A stretch of DNA of 64,000 nt from Bin87 sp965204685. GTDB lineage: Bacteria > Chloroflexota > Dehalococcoidia > Lucifugimonadales > UBA3495. The translations under genes and the position numbers were made by a program. The DNA lies in NCBI GenBank assembly GCA_965204685.1, contig OZ242004.1:1860001-1924000 (forward strand), read 5' to 3'. A model generated the notes under the pieces. That model was not told the DNA's origin and searched no databases. It saw nothing but the letters and a program-made list of their open reading frames with translations. This document shows positions 1 through 7,674 of this stretch, in pieces. How positions within the stretch are numbered: the first letter of the stretch is position 1; the number at the start of each line of letters is the position of its first letter.

Positions 1-112
1 TTGCAGCGGCACAGGTTGCCAGCAGCGCGGCCTGCATGGCTGCCAGGTCGGGTGCGATTCTGGTATAAAGGCGCAATCCGACGGCTTGCAATCGTCCGTT
101 CGGAGGTGAGAT

Positions 113-499
113 ATGGCTAAAAACACGCTGACCCGTGGGGTTAGATCTGCGCCAAGGGTATCAATTGGGGCAATTACGGGTAGGGTGCAAACGCTGGGCG
201 AGCGCGCTGGCCTGCGGTTCAACCTGTACGACGCACTCTTCGACAGGGCGGTCGCCTGCTACCTGACGCCGGGCCAGGAAGAAATCATGCGTGACGCTTG
301 GGGAAAGCGGGCCAGAGTCAGCGGGAGGATAACTAGGGAAGGTTCTACGGGCCGGCCGCTGGCCATCCGCAACATAATGGCGGTTGACATCCTACAAGAC
401 GCCGAGCCAGGTTCCTACCGGCAGGCCAGAGGCGCTTTCTCGTGGCGACCAGGGGATATGCTGCCTGAGGATGCCATACGCCGGCTGAGAGATGCCTGA
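113..499 (+). CDS. Small conserved-looking protein, possible OB-like orphan antitoxin
   Basis: A 128-residue protein of unknown function. The start is well supported by GGAGGTGA just upstream of the ATG. It has no membrane segment and no signal peptide. Residues about 45-95 alternate short strands (AVACYL, RARVSGRI, LAIRNIMAVDIL), the rhythm of a small beta-barrel of the OB type; this is read by eye, not shown by a match. The C-terminal segment is rich in Arg and acidic residues (RPGDMLPEDAIRRLRD). Its size and strand pattern recall the partner of the PIN-domain protein near 18.0-18.8 kb, but no toxin gene follows here. It converges on the 53-residue peptide gene at 530-691. It could be an orphan antitoxin or an unrelated small protein. 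Confidence 0.6.
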   Translation: MAKNTLTRGVRSAPRVSIGAITGRVQTLGERAGLRFNLYDALFDRAVACYLTPGQEEIMRDAWGKRARVSGRITREGSTGRPLAIRNIMAVDILQDAEPGSYRQARGAFSWRPGDMLPEDAIRRLRDA

Positions 500-529
500 C
501 ACGGCGCGAATCATCCAGGGTATGCCTAA

Positions 530-691
530 TCAGGCTTGAGTATCCGCCTGTTTCGGGCGTGAGATCGTTCCCGGAGGGAGTTTGCCTCCGGGCGGTTTGC
601 CGGGCGGCCAAGCTTTCGGCGGGGCTTCTCGGGGCACCGGCTCAAACAGCTTGCTTACTCTGCGCCTGGCCCACGCCCTTTTGGCTGACAT
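530..691 (-). CDS. 53-residue peptide with KAWPPGKPPGG motif (copy 1)
   Basis: A very short gene found by following a repeated protein motif. It has an AAGGAG ribosome-binding site five bases before its ATG. The N-terminus is strongly basic (MSAKRAWARRR), the middle is acidic and proline-rich, and residues 26-36 read KAWPPGKPPGG; the tail is KLPPG then polar. The same core (K-x-W-x-P-G-K-P-P-G-G) occurs in two other small ORFs at 874-1086 and 1086-1253, while the flanking sequences of the three differ completely, which argues for selection on the motif. It sits downstream of a terminator and so is probably its own transcript. Function unknown. Each core carries PPG, a known ribosome-stalling sequence relieved by EF-P (general knowledge); whether that matters here is inference. 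Confidence 0.55.
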   Translation of the reverse strand: MSAKRAWARRRVSKLFEPVPREAPPKAWPPGKPPGGKLPPGTISRPKQADTQA

Positions 692-781
692 ACTTGCTCC
701 TTGTGCAAGATCAGGTCTCTCCGATCACCAAATCAGGGCAGCACGGCGCATTGTACTGCCGACCTTGCAGGGATCCTCAGA

Positions 782-813
782 TAAAAAGCGAGGCCAGCCG
801 CGGCGGCCTCGCT
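782..813 (-). terminator. Rho-independent terminator after methylase/membrane/peptide operon
   Basis: Read on the minus strand, a nine-base-pair GC-rich stem (AGCGAGGCC with GGCCTCGCT) with a nine-base loop is followed directly by TTTTT. It lies 60 bases after the stop of the 70-residue peptide gene, so it closes the operon that starts with the methylase at 5314, and separates it from the peptide gene at 530-691. Confidence 0.8.
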
Positions 814-873
814 AACCCTGCCACCGAAGCGAACAGGAAAAAGTGCGTGGATATTGTGCCAGCCAACGACCTG

Positions 874-1086
874 TCAGGACTCCTCCTGTGAAGGCGCTTT
901 GGCTTCTGGTGGTGGTGCAGGGATCTCGCCGCCGGGCGGCTTGCCCGGCGCCCAGGCTTTGACGGTATTGGTCAATTTGGGATCAGCACCAAGATAGACC
1001 ACTTCGCCTTCCAGTATCGGCAGAACGTCATCAACGCTGGCTGGTTTTGAAATCCCTTCGCCGTCAGGTTTGTTTGTATTTGTCAT
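874..1086 (-). CDS. 70-residue peptide with KAWAPGKPPGG motif (copy 2)
   Basis: The last gene of the minus-strand operon. It begins at an ATG that overlaps the stop of the preceding peptide gene (TAATG) and has GAGGAG upstream. Residues 43-53 read KAWAPGKPPGG, matching the other two peptides; before it lies an acidic, strand-like stretch (DDVLPILEGEVVYLGADP), after it a Pro/Ala/Glu tail. There is no signal peptide and no Cys. The tight coupling to the upstream peptide and membrane protein suggests they are made together. The function is not recognised. Alternatives are a regulatory (stalling) peptide, an adaptor that binds a partner through the proline motif, or a precursor peptide; no modifying enzyme of a known class is adjacent. 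Confidence 0.6.
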   Translation of the reverse strand: MTNTNKPDGEGISKPASVDDVLPILEGEVVYLGADPKLTNTVKAWAPGKPPGGEIPAPPPEAKAPSQEES

Positions 1087-1253
1087 TAGAATGTCTCCTC
1101 TTTATTTTCGTTTTCCGGTTTGGCTATATGGGTCAGATCGCCGCCGGGTGGCTTGCCGGGCGGCCAAGGCTTCGGTGAAGCCGCACGTGGCGCCGTGCCT
1201 TCAACCAACCTTCGCATAGGCATACTATTGGCATTTTTGGGGCCAGAAGGCAT
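1086..1253 (-). CDS. 55-residue peptide with KPWPPGKPPGG motif (copy 3)
   Basis: The gene starts within the end of the membrane-protein gene: two ATGs overlap its TGA, and the second (1253) is better placed after GGAGGTG. The product is basic in the first half (MRRLVEGTAPRAA), then carries KPWPPGKPPGG at about residues 28-38, then a polar acidic tail (PENENKEETF). It ends in TAATG, the second half being the start of the next peptide gene. Overlapping stops and starts on both sides indicate translational coupling of membrane protein, this peptide and the next one. No homologous domain is recognised. Short length alone would make it doubtful; the ribosome-binding site, the coupling and the shared motif support it. 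Confidence 0.6.
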   Translation of the reverse strand: MPSGPKNANSMPMRRLVEGTAPRAASPKPWPPGKPPGGDLTHIAKPENENKEETF

Positions 1254-1981
1254 CATTCACCTCCGTCGCTAGTTTGTTTTACTATATCATAGACTATGGT
1301 CGCCGTCCATCCTTGGGCAGATTGAGAGTGTTCCGAGTGTTTGGGGTTGTAAAAGTATGAATATATCAATATCGTTTCAACGTTCTTCGACACAATGAAC
1401 TCGAAAGGCTCGTGATGATATTCGCCTGGCTCTATAACACGTTCATTTGGACCAAACCGTTGAGAGACGTTTTCCAGTACCGGCCAGTCAATATCCGAAT
1501 ACCTTTCAGAGCTGAACGCTTGGGCGTAACGATATTCTACGTCTTCATCACTCAATGGTCGTACTTGGTGCATACGAAAGAAGAACTCGCGGATTTCCAC
1601 CTTGACCTTTGAGCTGTTGTGCAGCGTGGCCGTCACCGCAATATGCGTGTACTGATTACCGATAGGCCGATGCGTAACGGATTGCGTGATCGTGAGGTGT
1701 GGCTCAAAATCCCGGAATAATTGTAGCTTGCGGTAAGCGAAAATTCCGCCGGCTACGATGAGAAATGCCCAAACGAACGCTTGGACGATGCCGACCACGT
1801 CCCTGACCCTGCTGATGTCAGTGGGGTCAGTAGGGTCGGTTGCGCTTCGGCTGGCGTCGGTCAACCAGAAATTCAGCGCCAGCACTGCTCCGGCCAAGAT
1901 TGCCAATACCCCGATAACAATCGCAGCCTCAATCACCGCCCCGCGGCGATGGGAACGCAACTTCGCTAATATCCTACGCAT
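1253..1981 (-). CDS. Two-TM membrane protein with C-terminal soluble domain
   Basis: A 242-residue protein. A basic N-terminus (MRRILAKLRSHRRG) precedes a first membrane helix at about residues 15-40, a short DPTDPTD-containing loop, and a second helix at about 62-86. The remaining 155 residues look like a soluble beta-rich domain (HLTITQSVTHRPIG, HIAVTATLHNSSKVKVEIREFFF, TILIYSYFYNP) and should lie on the cytoplasmic side by the positive-inside rule. The gene begins nine bases after the methylase stop and is coupled to the tiny peptide genes downstream, so it belongs to the same operon. I do not recognise the family. Location next to a restriction-methylase suggests a role in defence, for instance as a membrane effector, but this is inference. 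Confidence 0.75.
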   Translation of the reverse strand: MRRILAKLRSHRRGAVIEAAIVIGVLAILAGAVLALNFWLTDASRSATDPTDPTDISRVRDVVGIVQAFVWAFLIVAGGIFAYRKLQLFRDFEPHLTITQSVTHRPIGNQYTHIAVTATLHNSSKVKVEIREFFFRMHQVRPLSDEDVEYRYAQAFSSERYSDIDWPVLENVSQRFGPNERVIEPGEYHHEPFEFIVSKNVETILIYSYFYNPKHSEHSQSAQGWTATIVYDIVKQTSDGGE

Positions 1982-1990
1982 ATCAACATC

Positions 1991-4900
1991 CTAACTTGCT
2001 CCCCCACCCAGCAACCGCCCCACCACCCCCTCCACCGCCGCCCCCTCCGCCGAGGCCCGCAGCCACTTGCGCAGCTCCCGGCGCACGATGGTCACCGTGA
2101 GCCGCTCGCCGTACTCCCGACGCAACTGGGACAGGCGGTCGTTCGCTGCTGACGCCACCCGGACGCCGGCCTCGGCTACTGCCTGATGCCGGACATCCCC
2201 GGCGTCAAACTCCGGGATGGGCAGCTTCCAGAGGTGCTTTTGCAGGTGCCGTGCTCCAAACTGGCCCTTGGGCATTAATGACTCTACGGACTTATACAAT
2301 ACATCACTGTTGATGATGGCCAGCAGGTAATTGGCTTCCCGAATATCCTGGCAAGGTATCTGATACAACGTGTAGTCGACTAATGCTGTGGTATCTTCCA
2401 GCAACGTGGCGGTAGGGGCACCTGACTGGTTGTATAAGACACGCACGCGACCGCTATCTGGATTAGATTGTCGAGTTAGTTGCGATGATAGCTTGCTCAT
2501 GTAGTCAAGTTGCGCCAGGAGGTTCATCTTGTTGGCTGGTGCCTTGTTGTCCTCCCATAGCCGGCTCACCGTCCGCCAGCGTTCCCGCATCCGACGCTCC
2601 AGCCCGCCCTGCCGGATGCCTCCCGGCCCGTGTTCATCGGCGGGAATGGCATGGTCGCCCTGCTTCAGCGGCAGCAGCGCCTTCAGTGGTTCCAGGGTCA
2701 CGTAGGGAGCGACGGTCTCGCCCAGGTGCACGTTGAAGAGATGTTGACGTTCCACGGTCTGCCCCGTGATTGCGGTCAGGTCGAGATCCTTCCACGGCGC
2801 TTTGTCCTGGCTGCCACGGCGAGGGTTGACGGTTATCGTCCGCGCCGCCTGCACGATGGCCATGTTCTCCGTCTCGTTGACGAAGAACAACACCCGAGGG
2901 AATATGGTTGCGCCATTGCGGGATCGCGCGGCGTAGGGTGAATCGCCCACAACGCCGGTGTCGGTAATCCAGGATGACACCCGCTGCACGTCGTCGGCTC
3001 CCGCCCGGCCCCGCCACTGTTCCACTGCGCCGGCCAGGGGCTTGCCTGCCGCGTCCGCCGTGCATTTGCGGGCGAACACCACCGAGGCCGGCACCGGGAA
3101 GAAGGTGTTGGGTTCCAGCCGTTCCAGGTCCCAGGCCGGCTGGTGGGTGAAGTCCACGTTGATGGCCGGTCCCCGCCGGCCGGCTCGCCAGACGCCGCTC
3201 CGCCACTTGGAATGCTGTCCCGCCTGCAGCGCGCTGTGGGGCAGCACGAGCCCGATGACGCCGCCGTCCTTGAGATACAGGTCCACGCTGCGGGCGAAGA
3301 ACAGGCCGGCCACGTCCTGGTGGGTGGCGTAGCGGCCGCCGGACCAGATGCCGTAGCGGTTCCGGCTCAGGTTCTGCAATTCGTCCCGCAGGATGTCCGC
3401 CGTCTGGTTGTAGTTGATCCACGGCGGATTGCCGATCACCACGTCCACCTTGGCCCGGGACAGCGCCACCGGTCGCACCATGTTGCGGGTGTAGTAGGCC
3501 CAGATGTGGTCGCGCCCCTCGTCGTGGAGGCGCTGCATGGTCTTGATGGTCTCCCCGATCATCCGCCGCTCGGCCGGATCGTTGATGTGGTTGTCGTCCA
3601 GGGCCAGCAGGGCGTCCTCGCCCGTCTCGATGTATGCCGACACGTCCCCCATCAGCGCGTCGAAGTTCTCGGCCCGTTCCACCAGGCTGACCGGGAAGAA
3701 CAGTTCCGTGTTCGCGTCGTCCCGCACCTCGATGGCGATTTCGTTCTCGGCGAACAGGTCCCCGGTGCGAAAGCGCAGTTGCAAGGCGTCGCCCAGGTAC
3801 ACCGGAATGGACAGGGATGCGTCGAACCCCGCCTCGTGCGCCGCGCTGATGGCCGGCCGCGCCGCCAGGGTCCAAGCGGCCCGCGCCAGATGCACCGCCA
3901 CCGGATGCACGTCAATCCCTGTCACCGCGTTCCGCAGCCGGTCCAGCAACTCTTTGGGATCAAGGTTCACCGAGCTGTCAGAAGCAGGATTTGCCGGATT
4001 GTCGGGATGTCCAGGATTGAGTTGGCGCGCACTGCCGGCGTGCCCAATCCTGCTAATCCCGTAATCCCGAAAATCCTGCTTCTGACGATCCCCCGCCGCC
4101 TCCAGGAAATGCCGCACCGCCTCCGCGACGAAGGTGCCGGAGCCGCAGGCCGGGTCCAGCACCCGTTGCCGCAGCGGGTCGTCCACCAACTCCCGCACCA
4201 TGACCCGCGCCAGCCAGGCCGGCGTGTAGTATTCGCCCAACTGCCGGCGCTCGTCGGGCGGGATCACCGTCTCGTACAGGACGGCGGCGGTGTCCGGCGG
4301 AGCGTCGGCCCACTGGAACCGGGCGACCCGGCGGGCCAGGGTTTGCAGCAGCGGATTGCCGCCCACCTCAACCGGCCAGGCGAAGAAGTCCGATTCCAGC
4401 ACCCCCTGCAGGCCGGTGGCCCGGTACAGCTCGCGGCCCTGCAGCAGGTCGGCCGGGTCGGTCTCGGCCAGCCGCCGGATGTCGATGCCGAAGGACGCCT
4501 GCACCACCATGCCGATCACGGCGCCCAGGTAGGTGTGCCGCACGAACAGGTCGTCCATCTCTTCCGTGTATTCGCGCCCCGTCTGGGTCATTCCCGGCTG
4601 GGTCATCCCGGTCTGGGGCATCTCTCCGCGCTCCATTCCCTCCGTGCTGAAGGCCAGTTCGCCCAGGGCGGTGCGCAGCAGGTCGTACCACAGCCGCCGC
4701 TTCACCCGTATGGTCTCCAGATGCGCGTTCTCTGCGTAGAGGGCTTTCAGGGCAGCGATGTCGCGCTGGTACGCGGGACTGTCGGGACCGAAATGCTCGG
4801 CGATGCCCTCCCGGTCGGGTACGACGTCTTCCAGCGACACCAACGCGGAGTCCCGCAGCCATTCGTACAGCGGCAGCCACCCTTGCGGCTCGTCTAGGGT

Positions 4901-5314
4901 GAAAGCGTAGGGCCGCGTCAACCGCGCGTCGCCGGCCCCGGGCCAGCGCAGCAGCCAGCGCTTCCCGTCGGTGAGGATGCCCATGCGCACCCGTCCCTGC
5001 GCCGCCGACTGCGCCAGGTAGTCGTCCAGTTGCCGCACGTTATCGGGGTCGGGTTCGCCGCTGGCGGCGGTGCCGATGCGCCGCTTGAACTCGATGAAAG
5101 TGTCCAGCGCGGTCAGGTCAACAGCACGCCGGCTGCCGTCCGAGGGCGGGTTCTCCTCTACCATCTGCTCGGCATTGGCCAGGCGGGTGAGGATCAGGAA
5201 ATCGCGAACGGCGGAGGTGATGTTGGCCTCCGGCTCGTTGCGCTCGTGCCGTTCCAGGATGGCGGCGGCAGCGCGGGCATACTGTGGCTCATTAACGTCC
5301 AGGTGCGCAGTCAT
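1991..5314 (-). CDS. Large Eco57I-type restriction enzyme/N6-adenine methyltransferase
   Basis: An 1107-residue type IIG-like protein. The N-terminus has a PD-(D/E)XK-like nuclease signature (E75 and K77 in FIEFK, preceded by D71, followed by strand GRVRMGILTDGKRW). The middle is a class gamma adenine methyltransferase: motif I DPACGSGTF near residues 388-396 binds S-adenosylmethionine, and NPPW near 628 is the catalytic motif for methylating adenine N6. The C-terminal third is the likely target-recognition region. It would methylate, and probably cut, a specific DNA sequence in the cytoplasm. Two oddities are encoded in frame: a palindromic dispersed repeat adds about 37 residues after motif I (residues about 410-446), and a 15-base tandem repeat gives MPQTG/MTQPG/MTQTG (232-246). 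The membrane-protein gene follows nine bases downstream. Confidence 0.88.
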   Translation of the reverse strand: MTAHLDVNEPQYARAAAAILERHERNEPEANITSAVRDFLILTRLANAEQMVEENPPSDGSRRAVDLTALDTFIEFKRRIGTAASGEPDPDNVRQLDDYLAQSAAQGRVRMGILTDGKRWLLRWPGAGDARLTRPYAFTLDEPQGWLPLYEWLRDSALVSLEDVVPDREGIAEHFGPDSPAYQRDIAALKALYAENAHLETIRVKRRLWYDLLRTALGELAFSTEGMERGEMPQTGMTQPGMTQTGREYTEEMDDLFVRHTYLGAVIGMVVQASFGIDIRRLAETDPADLLQGRELYRATGLQGVLESDFFAWPVEVGGNPLLQTLARRVARFQWADAPPDTAAVLYETVIPPDERRQLGEYYTPAWLARVMVRELVDDPLRQRVLDPACGSGTFVAEAVRHFLEAAGDRQKQDFRDYGISRIGHAGSARQLNPGHPDNPANPASDSSVNLDPKELLDRLRNAVTGIDVHPVAVHLARAAWTLAARPAISAAHEAGFDASLSIPVYLGDALQLRFRTGDLFAENEIAIEVRDDANTELFFPVSLVERAENFDALMGDVSAYIETGEDALLALDDNHINDPAERRMIGETIKTMQRLHDEGRDHIWAYYTRNMVRPVALSRAKVDVVIGNPPWINYNQTADILRDELQNLSRNRYGIWSGGRYATHQDVAGLFFARSVDLYLKDGGVIGLVLPHSALQAGQHSKWRSGVWRAGRRGPAINVDFTHQPAWDLERLEPNTFFPVPASVVFARKCTADAAGKPLAGAVEQWRGRAGADDVQRVSSWITDTGVVGDSPYAARSRNGATIFPRVLFFVNETENMAIVQAARTITVNPRRGSQDKAPWKDLDLTAITGQTVERQHLFNVHLGETVAPYVTLEPLKALLPLKQGDHAIPADEHGPGGIRQGGLERRMRERWRTVSRLWEDNKAPANKMNLLAQLDYMSKLSSQLTRQSNPDSGRVRVLYNQSGAPTATLLEDTTALVDYTLYQIPCQDIREANYLLAIINSDVLYKSVESLMPKGQFGARHLQKHLWKLPIPEFDAGDVRHQAVAEAGVRVASAANDRLSQLRREYGERLTVTIVRRELRKWLRASAEGAAVEGVVGRLLGGGAS
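3977..4086. repeat. Palindromic dispersed repeat A, copy 1, inside the methylase gene
   Basis: A 110-base element with perfect 15-base terminal inverted repeats (GTCAGAAGCAGGATT and AATCCTGCTTCTGAC) and internal GGATT/AATCC half-repeats. A second full copy lies at 5359-5466 between genes and a degenerate one at 23441-23524. This copy is read through as part of the methylase, encoding a polar segment containing RQKQDFRDYGISRIG and HPDNPANPAS. Confidence 0.85.
4577..4621. repeat. Three 15-base tandem repeats in the methylase gene
   Basis: Three imperfect 15-base units (around TCCCGGCTGGGTCAT) in frame with the methylase, giving three M-P/T-Q-T/P-G pentapeptides between the nuclease and the methylase regions. 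The unit number can change without a frameshift. Confidence 0.75.
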
Positions 5315-5358
5315 GGCCCCGATTCTAGCAGCGGCAAGGCATCGGCGTCAGAGGCGTT

Positions 5359-5466
5359 GTCAGAAGCAGGATTTGCCGGATTATGGGATTGACATGATTG
5401 AGACCATTTGGAGTAGAGCGCTCCTAATCCTGATAATCCATAAATCCCATAAATCCTGCTTCTGAC
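5359..5466. repeat. Palindromic dispersed repeat A, copy 2, intergenic
   Basis: A 108-base element with the same 15-base inverted ends as the copy inside the neighbouring methylase. It fills much of the gap between the methylase start and the divergent hydrolase gene, so it may lie within their promoter region. The interior (GGATTATGGGATTGACATG, then AATCCTGATAATCC) is diverged from copy 1. Confidence 0.85.
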
Positions 5467-5553
5467 GATACCACCGTCCCCGCGCCTTACCTTGACATCC
5501 CTTTACCCCTGTAACAGAATAACGCCATCCCCACCGCGTACAGGAACGAGAGT

Positions 5554-6348
5554 ATGACAACAGTTCAGAGTGGTTCCCGCACTACCGTAAATGTCAACGG
5601 CGCCGCTGTCGAAATGTACTCCGGCGGTAGCGGCCCGCCATTGGTTTTCTTCCACGGCGCCGGCGGCTCCAACGGCTGGCAGCCCTGGCACGAGGACCTG
5701 GCCGCCGAGTACACCGTGTACGTGCCCAGTCAGCCGGGATTCAACGGCACCGAGGCCCCCGATTGGGTCAAGACCATCCATGACGTGGCCCATTTCAACC
5801 ACATGTTCGTCGACGCCCTGGGCCTGCAGGACATCGTCCTGATGGGCTCCTCCATGGGCGGTTGGGTATCCGCCGAAATGGCCGCCATGGACGACCACAA
5901 CATCGACGCCCTCATCCTGGTGGACCCGGCCGGCATCAAGCCCCGCGAGGGCGAAATCGCCGAGATCTTCATGGTGTCCGCCGATACGCGCCTCCAGCAG
6001 CGTTTCTACGACCCCAGCCAGGTTGAGAACTACGAAAACTACAGCCGCGAACTGACGCCCGAAGAGCAGTTGGTGGTCCACTCCAACGCTATCACGGCGT
6101 CGCAGCTCTGCTGGAAGCCCTACCTGCACAACCCCAGCCTGCCCCACACGCTGTCCCGCGTCAGCACGCCCACCCTCATCGTCTGGGGCAACCAGGACGC
6201 CATCATCCCGGTTGAGTGCGGCCACCTGTTCCAGCAGGCGATCCAGGGCAGCCAGTTGCGCATCATCGACAACTGCGGGCACTCGCCGGCCGTGGAAAAG
6301 CGCGGCGAGTTCGTCGCCGCCGTAACCGGCTTCCTGAACAGCCTGTAG
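5554..6348 (+). CDS. Alpha/beta-fold hydrolase
   Basis: A 264-residue cytoplasmic hydrolase. The oxyanion-hole segment HGAGG is at about residues 35-39, the nucleophile elbow GSSMGG at about 98-103 gives the catalytic Ser, an Asp follows at about 214 (WGNQDAIIP) and the His at about 242 (NCGHSP), a complete triad in the right order. This group includes meta-cleavage product hydrolases and lipase/esterase-like enzymes; the substrate cannot be read from sequence. It precedes a flavin monooxygenase gene by 80 bases on the same strand, and the two are probably co-transcribed in a degradative pathway. A small REP-like palindrome lies between them. Confidence 0.88.
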   Translation: MTTVQSGSRTTVNVNGAAVEMYSGGSGPPLVFFHGAGGSNGWQPWHEDLAAEYTVYVPSQPGFNGTEAPDWVKTIHDVAHFNHMFVDALGLQDIVLMGSSMGGWVSAEMAAMDDHNIDALILVDPAGIKPREGEIAEIFMVSADTRLQQRFYDPSQVENYENYSRELTPEEQLVVHSNAITASQLCWKPYLHNPSLPHTLSRVSTPTLIVWGNQDAIIPVECGHLFQQAIQGSQLRIIDNCGHSPAVEKRGEFVAAVTGFLNSL

Positions 6349-6358
6349 ACCCCACTGG

Positions 6359-6378
6359 ATTCCGGCGAAAACCGGAAT
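6359..6378. repeat. Short REP-like palindrome
   Basis: ATTCCGG and CCGGAAT around CGAAAA, in a GGATTCCGG...CCGGAATGACG context, just after the hydrolase stop. A related palindrome (ATTCCCGC, GAAA, GCGGGAAT) occurs at 21917-21936. There is no T-run, so it is listed as a repeat and not as a terminator. Confidence 0.6.
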
Positions 6379-6428
6379 GACGGTGAACGCGAACGCCGCC
6401 AGCGCACCACCCGGAAGGAGCAAACATC

Positions 6429-7579
6429 ATGGCGCACGAACTCGAAGTATTCTGGTTCTCCGAACAGCCCTACGGCCACGTCACCGAGGATGACCTGGAA
6501 GGGTGGGAATCGGGGCGGATGCACTTCCCCAACACCTATTTCGACCCTGAAAAGGCCCACGTCCTCTACACCAACTACCACGACCAGTACCAATTGGCCG
6601 ACGAGGTCGGCTTCGACGGCATCATGTCCAACGAGCACCACAGCTCCTACTGGTGCATGAAGCCCTCGGTCAACGTTGACGCCGCCGTCATCACCCAGCG
6701 CACCAAGAACGCGAAGATCGCCATGCTGGGCAACGTCATCGCCGTCAACGACCCGGTGAAGATGGCCGAAGAGATCGCCATGCTGGACTGCATCAGCAAC
6801 GGCCGCATCATCTCCGGCTTCGTGCGCGGCACCGCCGTGGAGACCCTCCACGCCGGCTACCCGCCCACCGAAAACCGCCCGCGCTTCGAGGAGGCCCACG
6901 ACCTCATCGTCAAGTGCTGGACCGAACCCGGCCCCTTCCGCTGGGAGGGTGAGTACTGGCCCCACCGCATGGTCAACCCCTGGGTCGTGCCCATCCAGAA
7001 GCCGCACCCGCCGGTCTGGTTCCCCGGCCCGGCAGCCCCGAGTCCGTCATCTGGGCCGCCAAGCACCGCTACCCGTACATGAACCTGGGCTCCCTGCTGG
7101 ACCTCACCAAGCAGCTCAAGGGCATCTACCACGAGACCGCCGCCGAGGAAGGCTACGAGGCTGGCCCCGAGCACTTCGGCTACCTGATCCGCTGCCTCGT
7201 CGCCGACACCGACGAGAAGGCCCAGGAGATCGGCCGCACCTTCCTGTGGACCGAGAACCACCGCAACCGCGGGCCCATGGAATTCAACGACCCGCCCGGA
7301 TACCAGTCCCGCGAGGCCCTGCGCATCAAGATGTCGCGCCCCCTCATCGGCACGGGCACCATGGGTCGCCGCATGACCTACGAGGACCTGCAGGCCGCCT
7401 ACAACATCATCGTCGGCAGCCCCGAGACCGTAACCGAGAAGCTGCGCCACATCCGCAAGGACCTCGAGCCCGGCTACATCCTCATCTACGGCAACGAAGG
7501 CAACATGCCCCACGAGGACGTCATGCGCTCCGTGGAACTCCTCGGCACCAAGGTGATACCGGCGCTGAAGGAAGGCTAG
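6429..7579 (+). pseudogene. LLM-class flavin-dependent monooxygenase, single-base frameshift
   Basis: Bacterial-luciferase-like (TIM-barrel) monooxygenase using reduced flavin. The first part (6429 to about 7032) reads well through WVVPIQKPHPPVWFPGP and then runs into a junk tail; the rest continues in another frame from about 7033 (SPESVIWAAKHRYPYMNLG...) to the stop at 7579. Restoring one G in the CCCGG run near 7027-7033 joins the two into one protein of about 383 residues, the usual family length. The start has GGAAGGAG upstream. The hydrolase gene just before is probably in the same operon. Either the gene is broken or the assembly lost one base in a G/C run; both halves are otherwise well conserved, which favours a recent event or an error. 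Confidence 0.85.
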
Positions 7580-7674
7580 ATCAGCTCCCTCATCCTGGAA
7601 GCGGAAATTCAACGCCGCGGCTGGTTCATCCGGCCGGGGCGTTTTCTCGTTGGCGGCAGCGGGACCGCGCCGGT

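Noticed and set aside
567..592. CCCGGAGG...CCTCCGGG hairpin as a terminator
   Set aside because: It lies inside the 53-residue peptide gene and comes from the repeated Pro-Gly codons; there is no T-run.
3143..4897. Long open frame on the plus strand opposite the first methylase
   Set aside because: It mirrors the methylase codons in a GC-rich sequence, has a His/Pro/Arg-rich product without motifs and no ribosome-binding site.
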